Source of the DNA: Brevundimonas sp.
GTDB taxonomy: Bacteria; Pseudomonadota; Alphaproteobacteria; Caulobacterales; Caulobacteraceae
NCBI RefSeq assembly: GCF_030682035.1
Contig: NZ_JAUXQZ010000023.1
Location: 62,001-126,000, forward strand
DNA: 64,000 nucleotides
Reading direction: 5' to 3'
Notes under the pieces: generated by a model
Database searches by the model: none
What the model was told of the DNA's origin: nothing
What the model saw: only the letters and a program-made list of their open reading frames with translations
In this document: positions 26,720 to 38,179 of the stretch, piece after piece
Layout: each line of letters begins with the position of its first letter
Numbering within the stretch: position 1 is the stretch's first letter
Translations under genes and position numbers: made by a program

Positions 26720-27199
26720 TCAGATCAGCTTCTCGATGTCGGCCGCGATGGCCGAGGGTTCGACCTGCGGGGCGTAGCGGGCGATGACGCGCCCCTGCCG
26801 GTCGGTCAGGAATTTGGTGAAATTCCACTTGATGTCGCGGCTGCCGAGGAAGCCCTTCTTCTGGCTGGTCAGCCAGGCGTAAAGCGGATGACGGTCGGGG
26901 CCGTTGACCTTGACCTTGTCGAACATCGGGAAGTCGACGCCATAGGCGGTGGAGCAGAAGCTGGCGATCTCGGCGGCCTTGCCGGGTTCCTGCTGTCCGA
27001 ACTGGTTGCAGGGAAAGCCCAGCACCTGGAACGGTTTGTCCGTATACTGACGATGCAGCGCCTGCAGCCCCGCATACTGGCCGGTGAAGCCGCATTTGGA
27101 CGCCGTGTTGACGATCAGAAGCGCCTGGCCGCGATACTGCTCCAGCGCCGTCTCGGCGCCGTCGATGGCCGTGGCGCTGAAATCATAGACCGAGGTCAC
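26720..27199 (-). CDS. glutathione peroxidase family protein
   Basis: Thiol-dependent reduction of hydroperoxides. The 159-residue protein has the peroxidatic Cys36 in NTASKCGFTGQY, the GFPCNQFGQQEPG motif and WNFTKF, giving the Cys-Gln-Trp set. It has cysteine, not selenocysteine, so thioredoxin may be the real reductant. Its place between pdhC and lpdA is unusual and ties it to PDH expression. Confidence 0.93.
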   Translation of the reverse strand: MTSVYDFSATAIDGAETALEQYRGQALLIVNTASKCGFTGQYAGLQALHRQYTDKPFQVLGFPCNQFGQQEPGKAAEIASFCSTAYGVDFPMFDKVKVNGPDRHPLYAWLTSQKKGFLGSRDIKWNFTKFLTDRQGRVIARYAPQVEPSAIAADIEKLI

Positions 27200-27212
27200 A
27201 GCAGATCTCCGA

Positions 27213-28513
27213 TCAGGCCAGCATCGTCACAGGGTCTTCGATCATCGCCTTGAAGACCTGCAGGAATTTCGCGCCCATGGCGCCGTCCACCACGCGGTGG
27301 TCGCAGGTCAAGGTGACGGTCATGACGGTGGCCACCGCCAGCTGGCCATTGACCACGACCGGCCGCGGTTCGCCGGCGCCGACGCTCATGATCGCCCCCT
27401 GCGGCTCGTTGATGATCGAGGCAAAGGCCTTGATGCCGAACATGCCCAGGTTGGAGACCGAGAAGGTGCCGCCCTGGAACTCCTCAGGCTTCAGCTTGCG
27501 GTCACGGGCGCGCTTGGCGAGGTCTTTCGACTCGGTCGCGATCTGCGACAGGGTCTTGGTCTCGGCCTTGCGGATGATCGGGGTGATCAGGCCGCCGTCA
27601 ATGGCCACCGCCATGGCCACGTCGGCGTGGTGGTGCATGGCGATGCCCTCGGGCGAATAGCTGGCGTTGGCCTCGGGCACGGCCTTCAGGGCCATGGCGC
27701 TGGCCTTGATGACGAAGTCATTGACCGAGACCTTGACCCCGTCCTTCTCGAGCAGGGCGTTGACCTTGACCCGGGCCGCGAGCAGGCCGTCGATGCGGCA
27801 GTCGATGGTCAGCGGGAAATGCGGCACGTCGCGGAAGCTGTCGGTCAGGCGCCGGGCGATGGCCTTGCGCATGCCGTCCAGCGGGATCAGGTCATAGCTG
27901 CCGTCAGCGATGCCCATCTGGGCCAGCGACTGGACCTTGCGCGGTTCCGTCGGAGCGGATGCGGCGCCGGCCGTCGCCGGTTTGACAGGGCCATTTTCCG
28001 CGCCTTCGAGATCGCGCTTGACGATGCGGCCGTGCGGGCCGGAGCCCTTGACGGCGGACAGATCGATCCCGGCCTGGGCGGCGAGGCGGCGCGCGAGTGG
28101 CGAGGCGAAAACGCGGGGGCCGTCGGCCTCCGCAGACGGCGCCGCGGGGGACTTGCCCCCCTCCCCCGCTTCGCGGGTACTCCCCCCGGTGGGGGGAGAA
28201 TGAGCCGGTGATTGTCCCCCCTCCGGGGGGACCGAAGCCTGCGCAGCGGGCTTCGAGGGGGGACTGGCTACAGCCCCGTCCTCACCCTTCAGCCGGGCGA
28301 TCGGCGTATTGACCTTCACGCCCTCCGACCCCTCGGCCACGAGAATTTCCAGCACCTCGCCCTCATCGACGGCCTCGACCTCCATGGTCGCCTTGTCGGT
28401 CTCGATCTCGGCGATGACGTCACCGGCCTTGACCACATCGCCGACCTTGACGTGCCATTTGGCCAGCACGCCCTCTTCCATGGTCGGCGACAGGGCGGGC
28501 ATCAGGATGTCGG

Positions 28514-28517
<4 letters not shown>
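27213..28517 (-). CDS. pdhC: pyruvate dehydrogenase E2, dihydrolipoamide acetyltransferase
   Basis: A 434-residue E2: one lipoyl domain with Lys42 in [12 protein letters not shown], a linker, the E3/E1-binding domain ([13 protein letters not shown] to GRIVKRDLE) and the acetyltransferase core ending with [11 protein letters not shown]. The linker at about residues 85-120 is encoded by a repeat almost identical to one in pdhB. Its ATG overlaps the pdhB stop (ATGA). Confidence 0.95.
28156..28264. repeat. palindrome-rich repeat inside the pdhC linker
   Basis: About 109 bases with inner palindromes (cccgc/gcggg, ctcccccc/ggggggag, tcccccctccgggggga) matching 29538-29646 without gaps and at roughly 88 percent identity by eye. 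It is read in the same frame in both genes and encodes a proline/glycine/serine-rich linker ([18 protein letters not shown]). Confidence 0.85.
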
Positions 28518-29892
<1,375 letters not shown>

Positions 29893-29896
<4 letters not shown>

Positions 29897-30324
29897 TGCG
29901 TGACTACCTTATTCGCCCAAGCATCTGCAGCCTGCCGGGATTCAAATTTTACGATCACTGGGTCGTCCACACCGGCGGTCTCGTAGCAAAAGTCGCCACC
30001 CACAAACAGGTAGTGGCGGAACCTACGCTGCACCGGATCGTGCTTCTCCAAAGAACCGACCAAGGTAGAGCCCTCGGCCTCCTTCAAATACGTGCTGCCA
30101 TCGTAGGCAGCGCCAGTTCCGTGAGGCATCACGGAATGGAGCATTTCCTCAACCCCGAAGTAGACCTCACAAGGGATCGTCACCCCGTAGTCCGTGTCGC
30201 CGTGCGTCACCAACAGGTGCAACCCATCGCGGTGCAGACCACAGTTCAAGGCATAGGGTGGGCGACCGATACCGTCGATGATTGTCGGCACGGGTTTCCA
30301 CCGAATGTGCGGATCAGGAAACAC
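29893..30324 (-). CDS. hypothetical protein coupled between pdhA and pdhB
   Basis: A 143-residue open frame from a GTG five bases after the pdhA stop to a TGA overlapping the pdhB ATG. I recognise no domain. It reads as a soluble mixed alpha/beta protein with two histidine-rich stretches ([19 protein letters not shown], then [11 protein letters not shown]), an aromatic [16 protein letters not shown] segment and an amphipathic C terminus ([15 protein letters not shown]). Codon use is more AT-rich than in the flanking pdh genes, suggesting it was inserted into the operon. The tight coupling on both sides argues it is translated. A role with PDH is only an inference from position. Confidence 0.65.
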
Positions 30325-30329
30325 CGCGC

Positions 30330-31349
30330 CTACGCCTCCACGTAAACGTCGGTGTAGAGCTCGGACGCGTCCGGCTCCGGGCTTTCCTGGGCGAACTGGA
30401 CGGCCTCGGCGACGATGGTCTTGATCTCGGCGTCGATGGCCTTGAGGTCGTCCTCGGTCGCGCCGGCCTGATCCAGCAGCATCTTGACGTGGTCGATGGG
30501 GTCGCGGGTCTTCTTGACCTCGTCGACCTCTTCCTTGGCCCGGTACTTGGCCGGATCCGACATCGAGTGGCCGCGATAGCGATAGGTCTTCATTTCCAGG
30601 ATGAAGGGGCCGCCGCCCTCGCGCGCACGCTTGACCGCCCGGGCCACAGCATCGCGCACGGCCAGCACGTCCATGCCGTCGACCTGTTCGCCGGGAATGC
30701 CGAAGCTGGAGCCCCGCTCGCTCAGCTGGGTCGTGGACGACGAGCGTTCGATGCTCGTGCCCATGGCGTACTGGTTGTTCTCGATGATGTAGATGGCCGG
30801 CAGCTTCCACAGCTGGGCCATGTTGAAGCTCTCATAGACCTGGCCCTGGTTGGCCGCTCCGTCGCCGAAATAGATGAAGGCCACGCTGTCGTCGCCGCGG
30901 TAGCGGCCGGCGAAGGCCAGGCCGGTGCCCAGCGCCACCTGCGCCCCGACGATGCCATGGCCGCCGTAGAAGCCGGTGGCGGTGTCGAACATATGCATCG
31001 ACCCGCCCTTGCCCTTGGACGAGCCGCCGATGCGACCGGTCAGCTCGGCCATGACCTCTTTCGGGTCCATGCCCGCGCACAGCATATGGCCGTGATCGCG
31101 ATAGCCGGTGATGATCTTGTCATGGCCCTGGCGGACGCTTTCCTGCACCCCCACCGCCACGGCCTCCTGGCCGATGTACAGGTGGCAGAAGCCCCCGATC
31201 AGCCCCATGCCGTACAGCTGGCCCGCGCGCTCCTCGAAACGGCGGATCAGCACCATCTCGCGATAGAAGCGCAGCAGGTCCTCCTTCGAGGCCGCCGGGG
31301 TGTTGGGAATCTTCTTGGACGTCGTCTTCGCGGCGGGGGCTTTCGCCAT
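30330..31349 (-). CDS. pdhA: pyruvate dehydrogenase E1 alpha
   Basis: Thiamine-diphosphate-dependent decarboxylation of pyruvate, together with PdhB. The 339-residue protein has the TPP motif beginning GDGAANQGQ and ending ENNQYAMGT, and the regulatory-loop-like RYRGHSMSDPAKYR. An alanine/lysine-rich N terminus precedes the fold. GGGAG lies eight bases before the ATG. First gene of the operon. Confidence 0.96.
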   Translation of the reverse strand: MAKAPAAKTTSKKIPNTPAASKEDLLRFYREMVLIRRFEERAGQLYGMGLIGGFCHLYIGQEAVAVGVQESVRQGHDKIITGYRDHGHMLCAGMDPKEVMAELTGRIGGSSKGKGGSMHMFDTATGFYGGHGIVGAQVALGTGLAFAGRYRGDDSVAFIYFGDGAANQGQVYESFNMAQLWKLPAIYIIENNQYAMGTSIERSSSTTQLSERGSSFGIPGEQVDGMDVLAVRDAVARAVKRAREGGGPFILEMKTYRYRGHSMSDPAKYRAKEEVDEVKKTRDPIDHVKMLLDQAGATEDDLKAIDAEIKTIVAEAVQFAQESPEPDASELYTDVYVEA

Positions 31350-31462
31350 CCGTCATCTCCCGGCTGGGCCCACAGAGTCAGGGCCTCTTGTCGTTACGGA
31401 AAGGGGCTTTAGCAGCCTTCGTTCCCGAAAGGCAAAGCCGGCTCAGGCGATGTAACGAAAGT

Positions 31463-31792
31463 TCACGCCGCCGGCGTGGAAGGGCCCTCCGCGGCCGGCG
31501 CCGAGACCCGGATGACATAGTCCCGCGGGTCCGCGAAGCCGAGAACGGCGCGAGCCCGCTCTTCCAGCAGATCGCGCGACAGGCTGTCAGTACGCAGATA
31601 GCGGACGCGGACCTCGAGATCACGCCGCTGCTCCATGATGCCGGACAGCTGCGCCTCGCGCCGCACCATCAGCGAATCACGCTCATGTCCGCTCAGCAGA
31701 CCGCGCTGACCCGTCAAGGCCTGCACGCCCAGATAGACGACGAGCATCAGCAATATGGCGGAGGGGAAATACGGCTTCATCCGTTCGGGCAC
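31463..31792 (-). CDS. FtsB/DivIC-like septum formation initiator
   Basis: A 109-residue protein with one N-terminal membrane helix (PSAILLMLVVYLGVQAL), a coiled-coil stretch of about 40 residues (RREAQLSGIMEQRRDLEVRV is inside it) and a short periplasmic tail, the layout of FtsB/DivIC. Such proteins link FtsQ and FtsL in the divisome. I chose the GTG that has AGGAG eight bases upstream; the ATG four codons later has its site too far away. Position between eno and pdhA is the usual one for alphaproteobacteria. Confidence 0.85.
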   Translation of the reverse strand: MPERMKPYFPSAILLMLVVYLGVQALTGQRGLLSGHERDSLMVRREAQLSGIMEQRRDLEVRVRYLRTDSLSRDLLEERARAVLGFADPRDYVIRVSAPAAEGPSTPAA

Positions 31793-32007
31793 TAAGGACG
31801 CTCCTTCTGAGCGTGAACTCTTGATTGAGGAGTTCTGACCGAAAATGCCTAACGAACCGTAGCTTGGCGGTGAGATTTGGCGCCGACGCATCGACGTTGC
31901 TGGGCTGGCCCATTCGTCCGCCGAGAGTCCGGCTGGCGCGGTGTCGCCCTGCTGCCGGACACTCGCCGGAGCAAGTGGGCAGAAGGCGTCAATTCACGGA
32001 GCGATTG

Positions 32008-33357
<1,350 letters not shown>

Positions 33358-33364
33358 TCAGAGA

Positions 33365-33961
33365 TCAGGCGCAACCCTCGACATACTGGATGCTCGGCCC
33401 GCCGACGGCCACATGCTCGGCTCGCCCGTCCGTGCCGATGTGATAGGAAATACCGCGCGCCGCGGGGTTCTGGACATCGCCGGGCGCGCCGCCGACGCTC
33501 CAGGTGGTGATGTATTCGGCGGGTGCCTCAGAGTATTTGTGCGGCGATGCGGTCGCCGTCGGCCCATAGCCGGCCTTGATCGCCGTGGCCGTGTCGCCGA
33601 CGCCAAACCCGCGGTCGGTCTTGAGGGTCGAACCGGCGCTCAGCCAGATGCTGGTCAGGAGGCCGTCCTCGACCATGACCATCATGCCTTGCGGCGCCCG
33701 CGCGGGGTGGAAGATGTCGCAGGACGCGGGATCAGGGCCGCCGACCGCGTCGGGGTTGGAATCGGCTCCCAGGGCCGTCTCGACCTCGGTCCGGGTCATG
33801 CCGATGCGCAGGGGGCCGAAACCCTGAGCCGTCAATACGTCCGCGGCGGGCGGGGCGGCGGGCGGCGGGGCGGGCTGGGGCGCCGGGGCCGGCTCCGGAT
33901 CGGGCGCTCCGCAGGCGGCGAGGGCGAGGACGGCGGTGGTCAGCAACAGGCGGCGGATCAT
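33365..33961 (-). CDS. putative lipoprotein, unknown function
   Basis: A 198-residue protein with a signal peptide and clear lipobox LAAC (Cys at about residue 17), then a proline/alanine-rich spacer and a globular part. The latter starts LRIGMTRTEVETALG, reminiscent of SmpA/BamE-like or DUF-type envelope domains, and contains cysteines near its middle and end. AAGGAG eight bases before the ATG decides the start. Confidence 0.75.
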   Translation of the reverse strand: MIRRLLLTTAVLALAACGAPDPEPAPAPQPAPPPAAPPAADVLTAQGFGPLRIGMTRTEVETALGADSNPDAVGGPDPASCDIFHPARAPQGMMVMVEDGLLTSIWLSAGSTLKTDRGFGVGDTATAIKAGYGPTATASPHKYSEAPAEYITTWSVGGAPGDVQNPAARGISYHIGTDGRAEHVAVGGPSIQYVEGCA

Positions 33962-33996
33962 GGCGAGCGCTCCTTCAGTTCGGAGCATCAGCGCAC

Positions 33997-34026
33997 AAAA
34001 ACGGCGCGCGGTGAACCGCGCGCCGT
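33997..34026 (-). terminator. rho-independent terminator of rpmF
   Basis: A perfect 12-base stem (acggcgcgcggt / accgcgcgccgt) with a 2-base centre, followed on the minus strand by five U. It lies 69 bases past the rpmF stop and before the lipoprotein gene. Confidence 0.8.
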
Positions 34027-34094
34027 CATGCAGTTAATTTTCCGGCTCGGCCTGCGCTTCGCTTCGTGCTGGCCGGGCTCGAGGCCCTGAGAGC

Positions 34095-34277
34095 CTAGTC
34101 GTCCTTGGGCGTCAGGACCTGGCGGCCGCGATAGGTGCCGGTCTTCAGGTCGATGTGGTGCGAGCGGCGCAGCTCGCCCGTGTCCTTGTCCTCGACGTGC
34201 GGGTTGGAGCCCAGCGAGTCGTGCGAGCGGCGCATGTTGCGACGCGAGGGCGATACTTTGCGCTTCGGAACGGCCAT
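34095..34277 (-). CDS. rpmF: 50S ribosomal protein L32
   Basis: A 60-residue basic protein starting [13 protein letters not shown], the invariant L32 N terminus, with [12 protein letters not shown] near the end. It lacks the zinc-binding cysteines, as usual for alphaproteobacterial L32. Own terminator downstream. Confidence 0.97.
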   Translation of the reverse strand: MAVPKRKVSPSRRNMRRSHDSLGSNPHVEDKDTGELRRSHHIDLKTGTYRGRQVLTPKDD

Positions 34278-34331
34278 GTCCGTCTCAATCTTCTTAGAGG
34301 GCGGCGCCGGTTAGGGCGCGAAAACAACAGC

Positions 34332-34370
34332 GGCGGCCCCCTTGCCCCGGAAAGAATGGGGAGAGCCGCC
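34332..34370 (-). terminator. possible terminator of the lipA operon
   Basis: ggcggc (34332-34337) and gccgcc (34365-34370) enclose further partial pairing (cccc/gggg). On the minus strand a T-rich stretch (tgttgtttt) follows. It lies 37 bases after the last gene of the run. Confidence 0.45.
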
Positions 34371-34407
34371 AGCGAGGGCGGGCTTATGCCTCAACCCGGC
34401 CCGGAGT

Positions 34408-34935
34408 TCAAGCGGGAGCTTGTCCCGCCGTCATCGCCGCCCGATCCGCACGCGTCAGGCCGTAGTAGAGGCTGTCCTTCCAGACCCCGCCGACATTCCA
34501 GGTGCGCTCGCCCGAGCCCGTGGGCATGAAGCCCAGTCGCTCCAGCAGCCGAATCGAGGCGGCGTTCTCGGGATCGACGTCGGCGGTCATGGTATCGACG
34601 TCCGGGGTCTGGAAGACATGGTCGATGGCGGCCCCGACGGCCTCGGCCGCCAGCCCCTGCCCCCAGCAGTCGGGATGCAGGATATAGCCGACCTCCGGCA
34701 GGCGCCAGAAGCCGGCCTTGCCGACGACCCGACCGTCCAGCTCGATGACGAAGTCCGGATGGGCGGGACCGTTGGAGATCATTCCATCCAGCCAGGCCCG
34801 GGTCTGCCCCAGTGTCTCGTGCGGCGGCGTCGACCACCAGCGGGTGGCGCGCGGGTCCGACAGGACGGCGTGCATCGCCTCCAGATCGTCCGGCCGGGCG
34901 GAGCGCAGGATCAGGCGAGGGGTACGGATCTCCAC
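34408..34935 (-). CDS. GNAT family N-acetyltransferase (RimJ/RimL type)
   Basis: A 175-residue acetyltransferase: the RTPRLILRSARPDDLEAM start typical of Acetyltransf_3 proteins, the acetyl-CoA loop GQGLAAEA and the late NAASIRLLERLGF motif. Substrate unknown. The GTG start at 34935 follows the stop of the upstream GNAT gene by four bases; a longer frame would run inside that gene. Confidence 0.85.
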   Translation of the reverse strand: MEIRTPRLILRSARPDDLEAMHAVLSDPRATRWWSTPPHETLGQTRAWLDGMISNGPAHPDFVIELDGRVVGKAGFWRLPEVGYILHPDCWGQGLAAEAVGAAIDHVFQTPDVDTMTADVDPENAASIRLLERLGFMPTGSGERTWNVGGVWKDSLYYGLTRADRAAMTAGQAPA

Positions 34936-34939
34936 CGGC

Positions 34940-35470
34940 TCAGCCCAGCTCGCGTTCCATGACGACGAAATACAGGTCGTCACGCTTGGGCAGTCCAAAA
35001 CGGGGGTCGTCGTAGGGAAACGGCAGAGTGTGTCCGGTCAGCCGGTAGCCGAGCCGCCCGTACCAGCCGACCAGGGTCTCGCGCTGCGGAAAGACGGAGA
35101 TCCGCACACGGCGGGCGCCGAAACGGTCAGCCAACGCAGCGTGAGCCGCCTCAACCAGGTGGCGGCCGAGGCCGCCGCCCTGCAGGGTCGGGCTGATCGA
35201 CAGCATGCCGAAATAGCCTGTCCCCTCGCCCCGGTCGGCGATCAGGACGCAGCCGACCAGACCCCCGCCGCGCCACGCGGTCAGCAAGGCCTGTTTCGGG
35301 TCGGCGAGAATGCCGGCCAGATCGTCCGGATCGGTGCGCTGGCCGTCCAGCAGATCGGCTTCCGTCGTCCACCCGGCGCGCGAGGCCTCGCCGCGATAGG
35401 CGCTCTCGATCAGGGCATGGAGCGCGGGGATGTCGGCCGGGACGGCGTCGCGAATGTCGATCTCAGTCAT
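34940..35470 (-). CDS. GNAT family N-acetyltransferase
   Basis: A 176-residue acetyltransferase with IRDAVPADIPAL at the start, the acetyl-CoA loop in LQGGGLGRHL and VGWYGRLGY near the end. Substrate unknown. It overlaps the preceding oxidoreductase gene by 8 bases and is followed at once by a second, unrelated GNAT gene. Confidence 0.87.
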   Translation of the reverse strand: MTEIDIRDAVPADIPALHALIESAYRGEASRAGWTTEADLLDGQRTDPDDLAGILADPKQALLTAWRGGGLVGCVLIADRGEGTGYFGMLSISPTLQGGGLGRHLVEAAHAALADRFGARRVRISVFPQRETLVGWYGRLGYRLTGHTLPFPYDDPRFGLPKRDDLYFVVMERELG

Positions 35471-36575
35471 GGATCAGCATGTCGCTGACCGCCTCGCCGA
35501 TCGCAAGCGAGCTGGTCAGGCCCGGGCTTTCGATGCCGAACAGGGCGACCAGGCCGTCCAGCCCGTGGACCTCGCGGCCGTGCAGCTGGAAATCCGGCTG
35601 AACATCGCCCGGCCCGTGCAGCTTGGGCCGGATGCCGGCGTAGTCGGGGGTCAGGGCGTCATCGGGCAGACCCGGCCAGAAGCGGCGGATGTAGTGGGCG
35701 AACTCGTCGGCCTTGGTGGGATCGACGGAATAGTCCTCGGTCTCGACGAAGACGAGGTCCGGCCCGAACACGGCCTGTCCGCCCAGATCCTTGCGATAGT
35801 GGGTGCCCAGCGCCCCGGCGATCGGGGGCGGATAGATCAGCCGGTCGAACGGCGCCTTGCCGGTGAGACGGAAATAGACCCCCTTGCCGAAATGACCGGC
35901 GGGGATGCGGTCGGCGGGATAGCCCTCGATCCGGGCGGCCACCGTCTGGGACGCGAGGCCCGGCGACGTGACCAACAGGCGGGTGGTGAGCGTAGCGCCG
36001 GCCTCACCTCCAGCGGTGATCGTGAAACCCCCGCCGGGCAGAGGCGTCGCCCGCTCGAAAGGCGTGGAGACCACCACCGACCCGCCGGCGTCCTCGACCT
36101 CGCCCTGCAGGGCCAGCATATAGCCGTGGCTGTCGAAGACGCCGCTCTCGGGCGACAGGATGGCGGCATGGGCGTTCAGCGCCGGCTCCAGCGCCCGGGC
36201 CTGCGCGCCGGTCAGATGTTCGAGCCCCTCGACGCCGTTCGTCGTCGCCTGCCGGAAGATGGCCTCGATCCGATCGACCTCGGCCGCTTCGGTGGCCACG
36301 ACCAGCTTGCCGCATTTGCGGTGGTCGATCTTGCGGCTTTCGAGGAAGGCGTAAAGCGCCCGCCGCCCCTCGACGCAGAACCGCGCCTTCAGCGAGCCGG
36401 TCGGATAGTAGAGGCCGCCGTGGATGACTTCGGAATTGCGCGAGGACACGCCCTGACCGATGTGGGGCTCCTTCTCCAGCACCAGCACCGACAGGCCCCG
36501 CTTCGCCAGCGCCCGCCCGCAGGCGAGGCCGACCGCGCCGGCGCCCACCACCGTTGCGTCGAAATCGAAACTCAC
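35463..36575 (-). CDS. FAD-dependent oxidoreductase, L-2-hydroxyglutarate dehydrogenase-like
   Basis: A 370-residue DAO-family flavoprotein with the N-terminal FAD motif VVGAGAVGLACG, the SSRNSEVIHGGLYY segment typical of LhgO/L2HGDH proteins, and the C-terminal GIESPGLTSSLAIG. It likely oxidises L-2-hydroxyglutarate to 2-oxoglutarate, passing electrons to quinone. It overlaps ratA by 4 bases and the GNAT gene by 8. Confidence 0.85.
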   Translation of the reverse strand: MSFDFDATVVGAGAVGLACGRALAKRGLSVLVLEKEPHIGQGVSSRNSEVIHGGLYYPTGSLKARFCVEGRRALYAFLESRKIDHRKCGKLVVATEAAEVDRIEAIFRQATTNGVEGLEHLTGAQARALEPALNAHAAILSPESGVFDSHGYMLALQGEVEDAGGSVVVSTPFERATPLPGGGFTITAGGEAGATLTTRLLVTSPGLASQTVAARIEGYPADRIPAGHFGKGVYFRLTGKAPFDRLIYPPPIAGALGTHYRKDLGGQAVFGPDLVFVETEDYSVDPTKADEFAHYIRRFWPGLPDDALTPDYAGIRPKLHGPGDVQPDFQLHGREVHGLDGLVALFGIESPGLTSSLAIGEAVSDMLIHD

Positions 36576-37027
36576 GTCCTCGGTCCGTAGAGTTGAGCCG
36601 CCCGCACCTCGAAACAGCCCATCAGCTTGCTGACGGCGCGGTCGAAATTGGCGTGCAGCATGCCGTCCAACAGCCGCGATTTGAAGGCGAAGTCGATCAT
36701 GAATTCCACCCGCGTCCCCGCCGGATCGGGGAAGAACTCCCAGCGGTTCTTCAGGTGCCTGAACGGCCCCCGGATCAGGCCGACCTCGACCATGTCGCGG
36801 TTCCGGTCATGCCGGACCCAGGTCGAGAATCGCTCCTTCAGGAAGGAGAAGCCGACGGCGGCCTCAGCGTCGATCAGGCTGACGCCGGGGGCCTCCTCGC
36901 GGGGACTCCAGGTCCGCATGGCGGTAACCCAGGGCACGAACTCGGGATAGGCGCGCACGTCGGCCACCAGCGCGGCCAGTTGATCGGGCGCATAGGGCAG
37001 GATTTTGGTGACCCGGTGGACGGCCAA
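36572..37027 (-). CDS. RatA/COQ10-type START-domain protein
   Basis: A 151-residue SRPBCC/polyketide-cyclase-fold protein with the typical start (LPYAPDQLAALVADVRAYPEFVPW) and the FAFKSRL segment. COQ10-type members bind ubiquinone and support respiration; RatA is the E. coli name. Seven bases after lipA, a common alphaproteobacterial arrangement. Confidence 0.9.
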   Translation of the reverse strand: MAVHRVTKILPYAPDQLAALVADVRAYPEFVPWVTAMRTWSPREEAPGVSLIDAEAAVGFSFLKERFSTWVRHDRNRDMVEVGLIRGPFRHLKNRWEFFPDPAGTRVEFMIDFAFKSRLLDGMLHANFDRAVSKLMGCFEVRAAQLYGPRT

Positions 37028-37034
37028 GCGCGGC

Positions 37035-38009
37035 TCACCGTCCCGTCTGCGCCAGCCGCGCCGCCCTCAGCCGCGCGAAATCATCCCCGGCGTGGTGCGA
37101 GCTGCGGGTCAGGGGCGAGGACGACACCATCAGGAAGCCCTTGGCCCGGGCGATGGCCTCATAGGCCTTGAACTCTTCCGGCGTGACGAACCGCTCGATG
37201 GCGGCATGCTTGCGGGTCGGCTGCAGGTACTGGCCGATGGTGATGAAGTCGACGCCGGCGGAGCGCATGTCGTCCATCACCTGCATGACCTCTTCGCGGG
37301 TCTCGCCCAGGCCGACCATGATGCCGGACTTGGTGAACTGGTTGGGGTCGCGCTCCTTGACCATCTGCAGCAGGCGCAGGCTGTGGAAGTAGCGGGCTCC
37401 GGGCCGGATCTTCAGATACAGCCGCGGCACAGTCTCGAGGTTATGGTTGAACACGTCCGGTGTCGCGTCGATCATCACCTCGGCGGCCCCGTCCTTGCGC
37501 AGGAAGTCGGGCGTCAGGATTTCGATGGTGGTGTTCGGCGCCTGCAGCCGGATCTGACGCACCACCTCGGCGAAATGGGCGGCGCCGCCATCCGAGACGT
37601 CGTCCCGGTCGACGCTGGTGATGACGACGTGGTTCAGACCCAGCTGAGCGACCGCCAGGCCGACCTTGCCCGGCTCTTCCGGGTCCAGTGGCTGGGGCAG
37701 GCCGGTCTTGACGTTGCAGAAGGCGCAGGCCCGGGTGCAGGTGTCGCCCATTATCATCAGGGTGGCGTGCTTCTGGCTCCAGCACTCGCCGATATTGGGG
37801 CAGGCCGCTTCCTCGCAGACAGTGACGAGGCCCTTGTCCTTCACGATAGCTTTGGTTGCGTTGTACTGGCCCGAACCGGGTGCCTTGACGCGCAGCCAGT
37901 CGGGCTTCTTCAGCACCGCCGTCTCGGGTCGGTTCTGCTTCTCGGGGTGACGCAGTGAGCCAGAGTCCTTTGGCGTCGTCTTCGTCAGGGTGTCGATCAG
38001 CGTGACCAA
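37035..38009 (-). CDS. lipA: lipoyl synthase
   Basis: Radical-SAM enzyme inserting two sulfurs into octanoyl groups to make lipoyl cofactor, needed by PdhB, PdhC and other 2-oxoacid dehydrogenases. The 324-residue protein has the auxiliary-cluster cysteines C65, C70 and C76, the radical-SAM cysteines C91, C95 and C98 (CTRACAFC), and the RSSHHA serine ligand near the C terminus. First gene of a five-gene minus-strand run. Confidence 0.97.
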   Translation of the reverse strand: MVTLIDTLTKTTPKDSGSLRHPEKQNRPETAVLKKPDWLRVKAPGSGQYNATKAIVKDKGLVTVCEEAACPNIGECWSQKHATLMIMGDTCTRACAFCNVKTGLPQPLDPEEPGKVGLAVAQLGLNHVVITSVDRDDVSDGGAAHFAEVVRQIRLQAPNTTIEILTPDFLRKDGAAEVMIDATPDVFNHNLETVPRLYLKIRPGARYFHSLRLLQMVKERDPNQFTKSGIMVGLGETREEVMQVMDDMRSAGVDFITIGQYLQPTRKHAAIERFVTPEEFKAYEAIARAKGFLMVSSSPLTRSSHHAGDDFARLRAARLAQTGR

Positions 38010-38179
38010 GGCGACGCGGGCTCCGGGCTGTGCGAAACCGCTATGTCGTCCTTCCGCACGGCGAAGGCAAGGCGGCCCCCCGGTTCACGCAGCGTAACGC
38101 ACCTTTTCAAGGGGTCGCGGCGGTTCTAGTCTGGATGCCGAAAGACAAAGGGCGCGGGACAACCGCATCCGCACGGAGG

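Noticed and set aside
30325..30810. Longer version of the gene between pdhA and pdhB
   Set aside because: The upstream part is a frame-shifted shadow of pdhA; a GTG just after the pdhA stop fits operon spacing.
31928..31960. Hairpin downstream of eno as a terminator
   Set aside because: A 7-base stem (gtccggc/gccggac) with a long loop and no U-tract is too weak to call.
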